Source of the DNA: Bipolaris cookei
Taxonomy: Eukaryota > Ascomycota > Dothideomycetes > Pleosporales > Pleosporaceae
Assembly (NCBI GenBank): GCA_002286855.1
Contig: NRSV01000010.1
Coordinates: 1 to 64,000 of the forward strand
DNA: 64,000 bases
Direction: 5' to 3'
Shown: in pieces, positions 20,968-33,244 of the stretch
Layout of the letters: every line of letters starts with the position of its first letter
How positions within the stretch are numbered: the stretch's first letter is position 1
Notes under the pieces: generated by a model
Told to the model about the DNA's origin: nothing
Databases searched by the model: none
What the model saw: only the letters and a program-made list of their open reading frames with translations
Translations under genes and position numbers: made by a program

Positions 20968-21134
20968 GTTTCTGCTATAAACATGCCAAAAAACGAGCAT
21001 ACGCATGTGTGGATTTTGCAGCCCAAGCTGAGGATCATCTCAAAATACCAGACGTACCTGTTGGATTTGATTTTGATAATGAACGTAAGGGAAGCTTCAA
21101 ACTCGCGCTTAATTTAGCTAACGAACGTAAATGA
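20964..21134 (+). CDS. Unknown 56-aa frame overlapping the previous stop
   Basis: It starts with the ATG of ATGA at 20964 and reads MSFCYKHAKKRAYAC..., followed by an acidic stretch (QAEDHLKIPDVPVGFDFDNE). The composition is protein-like and flows on from the upstream frame, so it is more likely the shifted second half of the same gene than an independent reinitiated frame. Confidence 0.25.
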   Translation: MSFCYKHAKKRAYACVDFAAQAEDHLKIPDVPVGFDFDNERKGSFKLALNLANERK

Positions 21135-21316
21135 TGCCGTTGCTCTGTAATGAAGCATGAAGAAGGGCATCGCACACTAATCACAGCTCTCTTATCTTTC
21201 CAAGTGTATTCTGTCACATGGTAAGCGGCTTTTAACTAAACATATGTTCGTGAGAGGGAAACAATCAATGATAGATAGCTAGTTCGGAGAGCCCGACAGT
21301 CAGTGCCTATCCCGCT

Positions 21317-21465
21317 CCAGCAGCCAGCGCCTGTCCCAACTTTGGAGCGGGGCCTGATACCCCCCCTCAATCCCTGCTGCCAAAGCCTGTCTCAAATCAG
21401 CAGCGAAGGCTAGTACCGCTTCTTCAGCGAATTTATGTCCCATCTCAGCAACCAATAGCTGTCCC
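21317..21465 (+). repeat. Decayed Gln/Pro-rich minisatellite-like repeats
   Basis: Three related 22-23 bp segments (about 21317, 21372 and 21443) of the type CAGCARCCARHGCCTGTCCC, spaced 55 and 71 bp. In shifting frames they encode QQPAPVP, LLPKPVS and QQPIAVP, as if a Gln/Pro repeat protein had collected indels. No complete gene is visible. Confidence 0.35.
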
Positions 21466-23054
21466 GCCCAAGTGGGCAGTCCCAGCGGCAGACCAAGAAC
21501 ATTCCAAAGACTAAAGTGCCTAATACCTCCAGTTCCTTCAGTAGCTGGAAGCAGTGGTAGATTAGCCTCTTGCAGGAGATAATTGGTCTTTGGTCAGTAT
21601 ATGGAACGGTGAAGGGTTGGAAGAAACATGCATGGGATATCTATATGGCGCTTGAGTACTGTGTGCGGTCCTAGTTAGATTAGACTGAAGCGATGCTCAT
21701 GGAGAGAAGCAGTCATGGCACTCGCCTGCTACATCACACACTTTCTTACAACTTGCTTGGTGCTTACGCCTCTAGCCAACAGTGTTCTTATCACTGAGGT
21801 GACAGATGTGAAAGATGATGTGGTAATATTTTCATTCTGGCATGGAGAGATGACGTGACTACGTACATATCTTTGAGCCTAACTGCCCAGCCTGTAAGAC
21901 CTCGTCCTCTGGTTTGGCAAGACTATCCTCCATGTCCAGCATGTATGCCAAACAGAGCTCGAAAATACCCTGTTAGCCGTGGATTTCCAGCAAACATGCA
22001 CTTGAACCTTAATCCCGCCAGTACGCTATCAACCAAGCCCTTGTGCAAATACTCGACTTGCGGGAAGATCCTGAATTGCGAAATGTCGGAGCCTGGGGTA
22101 TTTGGCATATCGGCACCGTTTTCTGTGGGCGATGCAGCAGCCAATCGCTTTGGGGACAGATGGTCGAAGCTGAACGGCGAGGGCTCGCGCTCCTGGATGC
22201 CAGGTATGAACTGGGACAGCAAGTACCAGTCGAATCTGTTAATTATGGTCCTTCGCATATCAGGATAGTCTGAATCCTCGAGCGCGATAGATTCAGAGGG
22301 TCAGAGGTGCTTCACGAGCGCCTATAGTTTTTAAATTTCACGTCCTTATCGTTTGCACAGGGCTGGTCTGCCAGATGACACATGCAGGCCCAAAAGCAGG
22401 CAAATTACTCAACGGAATAGAGTATGACTGCGACGTCCTGCTAAATTCAGTATGTTGTGAGGGAGTTAATGAAGGGGGCTTACAGCGTTGTTGCCATATG
22501 GACAGAACTCTTGTTCCACGTTGACGTTTTCTCCAGAGTTGTTGAGAGAAGAAATTTACTTGACCAGAGCAAGGTCTTGGTAGGGGTGGTGTTGGTTATG
22601 TGAGGTGTCGAGGCGAAGTAGATCTGTATAGATTGAAGCTTCGAGGTAAGTAGATAGCACAGGCCCGAGCTTGAAGGTAAGTTGTGTAAGTTCGCAGTGA
22701 GGGACAAGGTGAAGAAGGAAACGGAGAGGGGCTGTGAGTACATGGGGAGGTAAGAGAAGATAGCATGAGTAATACTAGTCAAGAAAAACAATCATCACAC
22801 CACGTTCGCAAAATATCAAAACTTACACCCGCGATGGGAGATATCAAATCATGTTATTGAGCATCACCTGTCGACCAGCGACCTTTTTGCATAGTTTGAC
22901 ACTACGCCTAACGCCTTGCACGTAATAAATATGGTAGTGGATCAGCTAGCAGCGCCGTCAGAATGAAAAGCTCGCTGTCTCTGCTCTTTTTCAGACAATC
23001 CTTTTTTTGCACCTGTCTCTTGGACTGGGCGATGGTATAGAAGATCCCAAGACA
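21466..23054. other. Stretch without a secure gene
   Basis: A 111-codon minus frame at 22258-21923 and a 137-codon plus frame at 21855-22268 overlap each other; neither shows a motif, so I do not call a gene. The rest holds short frames only. Confidence 0.35.
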
Positions 23055-23696
23055 TTAGGCGGTCTCAGTCTTTGGCGCCGAACCGTATCCAGCGGAATTC
23101 TTTGGATCCGCTGCCATGAGTTCAGCACTGTAGATGCGCTTGTAGTCCTGCTCTGTCCAGCCTTGTTGCTGCGCAAGACCGCTCAGGCTGAGGCCTCGGG
23201 ACCGTGACTTCTTCTGCGAGTCGCCTTGGGAAAGACCAACAGTCAAGTTGTAGTTGAGAGGGACAACGCCCTGGCCGGGAAGTGGAAAAGTTGTAGACAT
23301 GGACGCAGGTGAGGGGACGGTCTGGCCATTATTGTTGTCGGGTACCTCTGAATCGGTCGAGAGGTCAGACGACACGGACGCCTCCTGCGCCCTCTTGAGC
23401 GCATTTTCATAGTTTGTAGAGCTGGCGCGAACAACACCAGGTCGGCGGTATCCCGTGTATGCCTTTAGGGCCTCGGTTAGGCCGTTTTGGGTAGGTTTCT
23501 CGTTGCCGCCACCGCTGCCCATCAAAGGGAGAAGACGTGGATCGGGAGCTGCCGAGTCGGTCTGGGCGGTACTGTTTGCGTTAAGGGCCTCTTCGGCCTG
23601 GTTACGCGTGTTGGGTGTGAGGCCAGATGGAGTGAAACTGCCCGACGACAGGAAAGAACCTTCAGTCAGCGGCATGAAGGACGGCCTTGAAGTCAT
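23055..23696 (-). CDS. Unknown disordered protein with a conserved-looking C-terminus
   Basis: 213 aa from the ATG at 23696 (MTSRPSFMPLTEGSF). The frame is open 33 codons further upstream, but that part resembles a leader. The protein is Ser/Pro/Gly/Asn-rich and probably disordered for residues 1-160; the last 50 residues contain a compact motif, RSRGLSLSGLAQQQGWTEQ followed by DYKRIYSAELM, that looks like a short linear binding region. A possible 5'-UTR intron exists: donor GGTAAGC near 23920 and acceptor TTTCAG near 23777. The coding frame is undamaged and GC-balanced, marking the start of the stable gene block. Role unknown. Confidence 0.6.
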   Translation of the reverse strand: MTSRPSFMPLTEGSFLSSGSFTPSGLTPNTRNQAEEALNANSTAQTDSAAPDPRLLPLMGSGGGNEKPTQNGLTEALKAYTGYRRPGVVRASSTNYENALKRAQEASVSSDLSTDSEVPDNNNGQTVPSPASMSTTFPLPGQGVVPLNYNLTVGLSQGDSQKKSRSRGLSLSGLAQQQGWTEQDYKRIYSAELMAADPKNSAGYGSAPKTETA

Positions 23697-25045
23697 TGTG
23701 ATGATATTGCTGTAAGCGTCTGAGTGCAACCTTAGGGGGTGGACGAGAGACTCTAAATTAAAAGTGTAGGAAAACCTGAAAGTCCTTGAGTCCAAGCCAG
23801 TTAGTTAAATATATTCAGCAATACGTTTTGTCCCTCTAGAAAACGGGCAGGCACAGTATACTATACAGTGTGCTTGTTGGTCAAAAGCAAGGGCAATCGG
23901 GGACCCGGCAACAAAAGCTTACCTTGATTATCTTCACTGTGCGGAGCGTTGTTGTGCAGAAGGAATTCAAACAATTCGCTGATGGTGCCCTGTCCCAAGC
24001 GACGTTTCGTGTATTTGAACCAAAGGCGGGTGATGCTATGCCATCATATCTTGGCGGGTGACGTCTTTTCAGGGTCCAAACTTGCGGGGCCCTTGGGCCT
24101 AACTGCAATGGGCAACCCTGCGTGCTGCTCAATAGACAATGTTTCGGTGGCAAGCGATGTGCAGGATTGCAATCTAGATCGTTGAGTGGTTGGGTGTGGA
24201 GGAGATGCTCTCGGATAGGTGGGAATGCCTACAGTTGCAAGGGAGTTGCATGTCGCAGTGCGCTAGGGCTACATAGATGCGGAAGCAACGATGCTATACA
24301 CGGTATCCATAGGGCGGTGTACTCTAATTTAGCGGATTGGAACAACGGGTCTTTATCGTGTCCGCTGTGTGTGACAGCTTTCGACCTGAGGAAATGTTTG
24401 GTCGCATGAGGGACCAGCACCCAACTCCCTTGATCAAAACTTAGTGTCCAGCATGGGCTTGCAGTTGGAGGACCGCGATAAGATTGAATACGAGGGAAAT
24501 TACTTTTGCAAGTTCTATCCACAGGGTGGTCTAGACTCAACAAAACAATATCTCGTCCCACATTGCTGCCAGTCGATCAATGCATTATGAGGTCATTGTC
24601 ATCCTGTCAGCAGCCAAGCAAAAGAACGTCAGACCTAAAGACCGAGTGATATAGTATCACGGCGAGTGAGTAAATTTTTTCTTTCGTTTCGTACAGACAC
24701 TCAGGCGTCGTAGTTACAGAAAACAAGGGTACTTGTAGTATGTACACAATAAGCCCGAGAAGTAGCCGCGCTGAGGGTTGCAAGCAAGGTCTTCCTTGAG
24801 TAGTGGAACTATTCCTAAAAGAGTATAGACTGAAATACTACGAACTTGAGCATGTGTTGTACCCAGATGTAGTATATCAGAAAGGAATCATGAGTCGCCG
24901 CAGTAAGCTCGTTTGAATGCAAAAAAAAAGGTCTATTCAACTTTTGAACACGGAAATATCAGGAACTCACAAGAATCGCCCGCCAGCGCCGGATTATGCT
25001 TTGAAATCACTTTTACTGTATCTATATGTCCGAGACACGAACTCA
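23697..25045. other. Intergenic stretch
   Basis: It includes the probable 5' leader and leader intron of the upstream minus-strand gene (23697-23930) and otherwise short frames only. The 3' end of the TBC gene borders it. Confidence 0.4.
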
Positions 25046-26417
25046 TCATGGGGAGCCAAGATACTTGCTCAAGAACTGACCTAAAGGCCCAAGCATAGGG
25101 TACCGAGTACTGAGGTCTCCATTCCGCCCTAACCATACGGCATAGACGCCAACGAGAACGGCAAGACTAACGGCTCCGTATCGGCGGTAGAACCAAAGAC
25201 GTAGTTTGAGGTACTCGACATTCTTGACCGCACGTCGCAGGGCCTGTTGTCGGCGAAGGTCCCTCTCCTGCTGTGCGAGGAACATTTCTCCGTCCTCCAA
25301 GGTCAGGCGACGAAGACTGTCGCTGGTAGCAGAGGATTTGAGCACGCTGGACAATGAGATACGCCACCATTCCCAGCTGTTGAGGCGGGCAGGCGGCAGT
25401 CTTTCGTATAGTTCTATGGTCCGGGCGATATGAAACTCGACATCAAACGGTTGTGGAAGCCGGCCCAGCATGACATAAAGTATGTCTTCGTCATCCTGGT
25501 CAATCTCTAGCAGCTCGTCCCTCTTGGAAAGTACAACCGCAGCAAAGAGATAGATGGGCATTACAGCATGCCGAGCCAGGAAGAAGTCAAATAATCTCGT
25601 AATATCCTCATAGTCCTGTATGTTGTGTGCAAACATAGTAATAGTGCCGGCAAGCGCAAATGAGGGCTGGCTCTTTGGGAGATGGTCGTACAAGACAGGG
25701 TCAGCAGCGCGAAGAATAGGCCGAAGCAGTTCTAGTTGGGCGAGGGCAGGCTCAAGCGATGACAGCATGAAGTCACGGATGCGCAGTAGGCTCAGGCGAG
25801 CGACTGCAGCGGGAGCATGCTCGGGGCCGAGGACGAGGAGAAAGACCTGGACAATGTCATGGTAGCCCTGGAAGTAGGATAGCGAGGGGTGCCGGCGCAG
25901 GACATTGAGGATGACGTAGGAGAGGTCCTTCTTCCGCTGTTGAAGCTGCTTCTCTGATTCTGAGGGGGGGTCAGCACGTGGAGACAGTAGATTCCGGCAT
26001 GGCCTGGCCTACCGTTCCTGGGATAGTAGACAAAGGCCCGATTGACGTCGAGACCAACCTGATGTTCGTCCTCGTGCTCGGGAAGGGATGCATGGGGTTC
26101 TTTGACTACGTCGCTCTCAGAGCATCCTAGCAAGAGGGGCCCTATGCACATCAGCCTAGTGCTCTGCACAATGCGAACAGCAATAGCACCCTACAAGCAG
26201 TGCGGCGCAGGCTGTCGCTGACAAGGCCGTGCGATGTCGTCGCCAGATGGACCAGGGCGGTAAAATCGTCATTGTCAATGGCCGCGCGAACCAATGCCTC
26301 CTTTTCCTGCTCAGCAGGCGAAAGAGTAGCGACGCGTGTGGAGTGGCGCGAAGGGAGGCTGTTGGAGCTGGCACTCACTGAGCGCGATAGAGAGGCTGAC
26401 GAAGTGGGTGAAGCCAT
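25046..26417 (-). CDS. TBC-domain Rab GTPase-activating protein, Gyp8/TBC1D20 type
   Basis: Three exons: 26417-26195, 26141-26013, 25959-25046, with two 53-bp introns; 421 aa in total. The first splice recreates the Trp codon of the TBC start motif RRTAWPLLLG (about residues 71-80). The catalytic Arg finger is R109 in LDVNRAF and the Gln finger is Q148 in YFQGYHD, so both catalytic residues are present. The TBC domain runs to about residue 330. A basic helix and one membrane segment (GAVSLAVLVGVYAVWLG, about 379-395) near the C-terminus match TBC1D20/Gyp8, which are ER/Golgi-anchored GAPs for Rab1/Ypt1-type GTPases; length also fits. The N-terminal 40 residues are Ser-rich. An upstream in-frame ATG at 26666 is less likely as start. 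The gene is divergent to the DDB1-like gene. Confidence 0.88.
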
Positions 26418-27251
26418 GGGCGCGGCGGCATCTCGAGGCTGGCCTGATGACGTAGCCAATGTGTGCCTTGTGTGAGCAGAAGAGCGCGCGAGGAACGGGG
26501 AGTGGCGAAGTAGGGCGAGGCCAGACGGGGTGTTTCTTTGTCGACGGTGTGAATTGCTTACATGGTGGTTTGTTACGCGCAGGCAGGCTTCGCAGGCGCC
26601 AGGTTTGCCCATGTGAGCGTCGCGCTTCCGTTGCCCTTCAAGCCGAGGAGCTTGGCACCCCACCATCCACCGTCGACGTCACGTGAGCATCAATCTCTAC
26701 ACACCATCCATTCCAGCCATTCACCTCCGCTACCGGCCCTGCTCGCCGCTGGCCTCAGTACCTCACCGATAGTCTGTCAGCTCGCATTGTACACGGCCCA
26801 CCTCGATTGCATGCACGATTCTCGCTTTTCCATCACCACCCAACTAGCCTGGCTGTCTAGATTTCGCGCCATCCCTATACTCCCTTGATATAATATCCCC
26901 GGGCGCTAGAGCTGCAGGTCATCCCGGCTACAGTTGCCTAGAATTACCGTTGCTGCCATTCCGCTCCTCATCTTGGCCACTGGATTCAGTCATTGCGAGA
27001 CTGCGTAGACTATCGATTACATCAACTCACTCTGGCTATTGCATTTCTGAATAGCTCTGCCCCATCAATCCGGTTTGACAAACTAGCCTGCTCCGACAGG
27101 CTCGAATATGTCTCCAAGCGGCTTCTTCCACATTATACCTTTGCAACCTCTTCCTACTCCAGCTTGAGTATCTTGCCCGCGGCTGTACAATCTGACCATC
27201 ACTGTCGCCTTCGAACTGTCGTGTCCTGCGATCGTCTTTTGACCCTTCACC
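26418..27251. promoter_or_regulatory. Shared divergent promoter region
   Basis: 834 bp between the start codons of the TBC gene (left) and the DDB1-like gene (right). C/T-rich tracts occur on the right side just before the ATG at 27252. No clear TATA box; nothing else recognised. Confidence 0.5.
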
Positions 27252-30200
27252 ATGGCGCAAGCCCATGGTCTTAGGCTTGTCGACGGCGAGTGGGTCTCTA
27301 TGCCCATCGACCCTTATCATATCATGGCCAACACCCAGCAAGATGACACACAGATGCCCGATGTCGCCTCCAAGCCAGCTCATCGGGTGCCCAAGTATGG
27401 CATACTATCGCAGACAGTCATCGCTACTCCTCTAAACAAGCTCATTCTGCCTGCCAACATACGCCACAACGACTTGATTGATGTTGTCGTTGTTGGCGAG
27501 GACTACGTACATCTCAAGGAAATTCGTGATCATGGCCGTATCCGCCATGTGGCCACCAAAACTGACTTTAACGGCGGCCGTATCATCACCGCAAAGGTAT
27601 TTGGCCATCCACGCGAGGCGCCTAGCACAAAGACTGGTGGCCTGCCTTTTCCAAAGACCGAATTCAAACATAGATCAGGACGGGCAGCAAACGAAAGGGA
27701 GACCCATTTGCCTCCAGAAGTCGTTGTACTCACTCTCTCCAACAGGACGCTCATGTTCTTGTGGGCCCGACATAACCACATAGGGTTGACCACTTTCACA
27801 CATAAGACTGTCAGATTACCCGCAGGGAGCTCACGGTTTGATCGCTTCGGCAGTCTCTTGGCTCTCGATCCCCAGTGCCGGGCAATAGCTGTTGCAGCGC
27901 ATGAGGGCCGCTTCATCCTCTACAAAACCAAGTCCATGGCAGCTTGGGAAGCCGAGGCCGACAAAGACCGCGAGATACCGACAGCTATTGAAGATGAGCG
28001 TATCATATCAGTACAGGGGCAAATCATGCACATGGACTTTCTGTCCCCTGGAGAGGATGAGTATCACGTTGTTCTTCTCCTCATAATTGTTCTCGATGGT
28101 AGAACAAGACTTTCTTGTTTTGATTGGGATTGTAGGCAGGATCTCAGCGAAGTAACAGCACGCACAGAGCGATATTATGTGCAAAAGGGTAGGTCAATAT
28201 TCGTGCAGGCGCACATTCTTGTAGTTGTTGCTAATTCATCAGAGGACACTATGCCCTCACTCCTGATCCCTCTCCGCCGCAGCCCCGATTTCCTCTTGGT
28301 TTTCGACGAGCACATTTCCGTATACAAAAACATCCTTTCCGGAGACCCAGCATGTGGGGTGGTGCCTATCGATCAGAGCTTGCTCATCCCACTCCTACCA
28401 GGTGACAGCAAATCAAGACCGAAATGGACAGCGTGGGATAAAACCCTACGCAATCCAGGCTACCCAAAAGAGGGCTTCTATCTAGCAAGAGAGGATGGAC
28501 GTATCATATATCTGGTCAGAGGGCCAACCGGGACTGTAGAAATGGATGAGGTCGGCGAATGGTCACATCGCATTGACACTGCTTTCGCATGTTTGCGGAT
28601 TGATAACTCTGAGGCTTCGCAGCAGTATCCGGATTTCTTGATTGCTGGCGGGGCTAGCAACGACGGTCTGCTATGCAAGGTTGGACCATGGGTGACCGAG
28701 TATTCCTATAACGAACCGAGGACGAATTCGTTTTCGTACATCGATTCGATGCCTAATTGGGCGCCTCTTACAGACTTTGCAATTACCAAGCTTTCTACTC
28801 CACGCGCCTCCAGTGAACGCCAGCGGGCTTCGATGTTCATTGCCAATGGAAATAGTCCACATGGAGAAATTTCTGAGCTCAGGCACGGAGTACAAGCCAT
28901 AGTGGATGATAGTTTCAGTGGAGTCAATGGCTGTGCGGGCGTATGGGTTGTCGATCACGGGAGTCACGTGGTTGACATCGAAGGCACAATGACAAGACAG
29001 CACTATGCAATATTGACGATAACACTCCCACCGGAGACCCTTGTGATTCGTATTGTGCGCACGCAACCGGAGTGTGACAGGGACTTTTCTGGTGCTTGGG
29101 AACTAGGCTCGTGGGACAAATTCCAGACACCGAGCGACGATGACCCACTTGAAGACAGCCTTGTGCGAGATGAAGAGACAATATCTGCCTGCCCTTGGTC
29201 GAGCGATTTATCGATTCAGATTACGAGGCAAGAAGCTCGCACGCTCCTTCGACCGACATTGCGCCAAGTCGACATACTGAGATTCGAAACATCGCTCTTG
29301 TTAGCTGCTTCTCGTCCTACGCATCCGTTCATCGGAATTGTTTTCCGTAAGCAAGGACGCATATTCCTAGAGATTGTGCGAATATCGGATGACGGCACGT
29401 TCGAGAGAACAGACAATTTCCGTCAACAGCTGCCCTACGACCCCACATGTGTTGAGATATTGGAGATTGGGGGTATATCATACGTGTTCGTCAGCACCTT
29501 TGATTGCAAGATTATGCTCTTCAAACACCACGACGGCCGTACATCTTTGGTGATGGAAGGTTCCTGGGACCAAGATTCGCCCGGCGATTCACAGAAGCTC
29601 TGTGAGAGTGTTGTGATCTTGAGCTCAAACAACCAGTACATCCTAGTCTGTGGAATGCGGGACGGTACTCTTCTGAGCTCTGCATTGGAGATACAAGACC
29701 AAAGTAAGTCTGACGCGCAATACATATGAGATGTAGCTAAAATAGGTCAGGAATTTCCTCTATTTCTTGGACATGTACGCATATCGGTACAACCCCAGCC
29801 AAGATTACCCATAGTGAGACTGATGCCTCTTCTGCATTTGTGTCATGTGGTTCAGATTTCTGTCGGGTACGATATCCCAAAAATAGGTCATCAGATCTCG
29901 AGATTGATTGCATATGGTTCACCGACCGCACACAACCTGATTATAATCAATCGCCAGTATCCACTCTGTACCAGCTTCCCTTTCTGCTGGAGTTGGACAA
30001 GTTTGGAAGAAACATTGGGGGCTTTTTGTTTGTCGCTGCGGGTGACCGTCTCCTTTTCTCCCAACTTGAGTCGGACATCAGATGGCCAGGTGACGACACA
30101 CCTACTCTATTCTTCTGTGACTCGAAAATGGTCCCGCGAAAGATAGTTACAGGCGCTAAACCTACGAACATACTTTACATGCAAAAGCTGCGGCGGGTTG

Positions 30201-31661
30201 TTGTCTCAACGATGGAAGCAAAGGAAAGCCATGCGCCACCACATGGCGAGCGGGTCTTGCACTCGTCGATTAAGCTCCTTGAGGTGCGCGATGACAGATC
30301 AACCAACGATATCGAAATAAAACAAGAGGAAAGAGATGGCATTTCAGACCGATTAGTCGTAGCCCAATTCTCGCTACAGCACGCGGAACGAGTGTATACC
30401 ATTATCGAGTGGCAGTTTGTCACTCAGCGGGATAAGAAGTACTCTTTGATCATCGTAGGTACGGGTATACAAGTGGGACCAAATAGGCAAACTGGGAGGA
30501 GACTGATCTTCAATACTGGAAGGTCGGGCTCTAAGCTAGAGCTACAAAAACAGTCCACCTACGACCAACCAGTCTACAGCATTGCATTATGGGATAACAA
30601 AACTACCGTTGGTATCACTGGAAGGACGTTATTCATGGAACAATTCTTTGAGGAAGACGGGAGGTATGTATCATCTGGCCCTTTGCACAAGAAGCTGACT
30701 AAATTCTTACAGATGGACTCAATGCGCATGGATAGAACTTCCCTCACCTGGCATCCACGTTTCCGTTCAACGTCCTTATGTTTACGTATCAACACTCCAG
30801 CACTCCCACATGTGTTTCCGACTAGTGGATAGGGACCATCCTGGTGTTTTCGTGTTTATCCCACGGTTTTCCGACAGCGGTGTGCGCAACTGCTCGCGGC
30901 ATCTCGTCATGGATGTGCCGAATGTGAGTGACGAAAACCAAAAAGACTGTTTCGTACTTGTCACGGACAAGAAGAGTAGCTCGGTGACCGCTCTCTATTA
31001 TCCGCCTAAATACACCTATAGTAATGCATCGGAAACGCTGTTTGAAGCATGTCTTCCACGCACTGTAGTGCGCATCGATCGCGGTGACATCCGTCCACCA
31101 TGGCGTCGAGCAAACCCCAATGGCAAAATTGCGGGTATCCTTGCAGACGACATCTTCGGTGCTTGTACCGACGGCACCATCTTTGCCTTTTCTATTCTCT
31201 CTCAGCCATCACGGTACCTCTTGCGCTTGGTACAGAATCTGATCGAAGTCAAAACATCGCGATCTGCTGTGCACCAACACGACAAGGTCGAGCATCGAAG
31301 CGGAGACATCTTCCGCATTCTCATGAAAGATACTCCGGGGACTCAACATGGCGACATCATGATTAGGGATGTGGACCCGAGACACCTGGAACGTGCTTCT
31401 CAACGTGGACCACGGCATAAACATGTCGATGGTGATTTGCTCAAGCGGTGGCTGAGTGAGAGCGACAGCGACGTACAAAGTTTAGTTTGCGACGGTGTTG
31501 ATACTGAGGTTAGCAAGCTGTTTGAGGAGTTGGCGCGGGGCGTTTGTGGCGAATGGGATGGCGAAGGGGCGGATGGCAAGGGGAAGGGGATGAAGGAGGA
31601 TAAAGAGGTGTTTGAGCAGGTGAATAGGTGGATGCGGGATGTACTTATGTCCTTGATGTGA
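27252..31661 (+). CDS. Large DDB1/CPSF-A/Mms1-family beta-propeller protein
   Basis: Exons 27252-29703, 29751-30663 and 30713-31661, with introns of 47 and 49 bp; 1437 aa. The N-terminal half resembles the MMS1_N propeller region (about residues 45-620: IATPLNKLILPANIRHNDLI, then hydrophobic beta strands). The middle carries a typical blade start, HIGTTPAKITHSETDASSAF, and the C-terminal third (about 1080-1400) the CPSF_A-type region, ending in a short helical tail. Members of this family are DDB1 (ubiquitin ligase adaptor), Cft1/CPSF160 (mRNA 3' ends), Rse1/SF3b130 (splicing) and Mms1/Rik1 (replication repair, heterochromatin). Sequence is divergent from the conserved members; length is closest to Mms1 or Cft1, but I cannot decide between them. 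The start ATG is in perfect context (ACCATGG). Confidence 0.75.
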
Positions 31662-32420
31662 GTGATGGGGTTTTGTGTATATGCAGAAGGCAATGGCACA
31701 AGGGTTTTCCCGCCCACGTGTTATGATATGGGGTGTCTGTTCATGGTTCTGATTCAAAAACTTCGTCCTGATACTAAACGAACTGCTGCGATTGGTTTTG
31801 TAGGTACATCTACGTTTTTATGGAATACTAGCAATGCCGAAATTGACAAAAGCAAATCACATGTGATGGAGAAGGAATAGAAAAATAGGGTGGTAGGTTT
31901 AGAAATGCGACAGCGGTATTTGGTGAAGTTTCGGGTATGGCATCGCTTTTTGTTGGTACTGCATGAAAGAAATGGCAATAACATTAGGCGAGGTGAGATT
32001 GGTTACGCCGTTTCCTCATTCCATGACTACCGTATATATCAGGTCTACCGGTGAGGTGAACAAAGATTGCTGCTTAATAGTCTTGTTCCGAGAATTTTCG
32101 TCCCCCCGGGGTGGAATTCCGTTGCTCTCCTTTCACGCTCTCTAAAGGCAATAGCAACCTTTCAATAGATCCTCCTTCTACGTGAGCTCTTGCTCAACAT
32201 CTCAACTTAGATCAAAAACTAGAGTCGTCTATGGTTCTTTGTCACCGCCACCTTTGGTTACCGTGCTAGCCTCCATCTCGCTATCAGCCCTAGCCGTTGT
32301 TCAAGACCAGTATCGATATCCGAGGATTGTCATATTTATCCGCTATTCCAACCGACATCTGTAGATACAGTAACCCAAGTCAATAGCTCCATCCATCTGT
32401 GCTTTCTCAAAGCTTCCGAT
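31662..32420. other. Intergenic stretch
   Basis: Terminator region of the DDB1-like gene and promoter of the C2H2 gene. No further feature seen. Confidence 0.4.
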
Positions 32421-33244
32421 ATGACAGATTTCATATTTCCCGAAAACGTGAACACGTATGAAGATGAGGTCGCGAAATGGATCTCGGAAGGAAATGACTT
32501 GAATTTATCAAAGTAATTTGCATTTCACGTTTCACTCTTACTTTACTGACTCAACCCAGGGGAGTGCCATCTAGTCCATCAAGCACCGACACATCCAGCG
32601 CCACCATTGAAGGCTCGACCTCTGACTTTTTCTGGTACGATGGCAGATGGTATACCTATACCACAGATGTCAGTCCTGATCTGGAGACGCTCGCACAGAG
32701 TTTATGGGAGGGCCGTATCGATCTCGAATTGGAAGTTAGCGAGGTACCTGCCGACCCTCCAGTTACGGAGGACGATCAAGGAGACAGCAGTAAGACACCT
32801 TCTCAATCGACCGAACAAAACACATATGTCCGAGATAATACTCCCATCCCCGACTGGGACCAGGACAATCACACCAAGTCTATCTCGCAAGCTAATGAAG
32901 CAACCACCATGAGTCGAGAAGTCACTCCGGTTCCCGAACAACCTGCCTCGCAACCCCCATCTGCGGAAAAAGATACTGCCAAGTCTTCAGCCTCCAAGCC
33001 GGAGGAACAAGACAATTTCCCCAAGTGGGACGGTCCAACCAGGTGCCCTTATCAATGTCGAGCTTTACTGGATACAGAAGAACTCTACGTCTCACACATG
33101 CGCACGCACAAAGGTAAGAGTTATACCTGCGAGGCTCCTGGCTGCAGCAAAGTCTACGTTCACATGAGGACCCTGAGAAAACACCAACGGCAGGCCCATG
33201 GCAATCCTCAGAGCGGCGGGTGTGTAGTATGGTCCGAGTCTTAG
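32421..33244 (+). CDS. C2H2 zinc-finger protein
   Basis: Two exons, 32421-32512 and 32560-33244, separated by a 47-bp intron (GTAATT...CCCAG); 258 aa. Residues 1-190 are acidic and rich in Ser, Thr, Pro and Gln, probably disordered and possibly an activation region, with an aromatic island (FFWYDGRWYTYTTD). The C-terminus holds two fingers: RCPYQC...YVSHMRTH and CEAPGCSKVY...LRKHQRQAH. This architecture suggests a nuclear DNA-binding regulator, but two fingers do not define a target. The frame is intact, unlike the two C2H2 remnants at 17-19 kb. Confidence 0.75.

Noticed and set aside
20652..21038. 128-codon minus-strand frame with hydrophobic residues
   Set aside because: It lies exactly opposite the small helical frame at 20743 and reads as its shadow, with no motif of its own.
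21855..22268. Overlapping frames of 137 (+) and 111 (-) codons
   Set aside because: Neither strand shows a domain, signal or splice pattern that would favour it.
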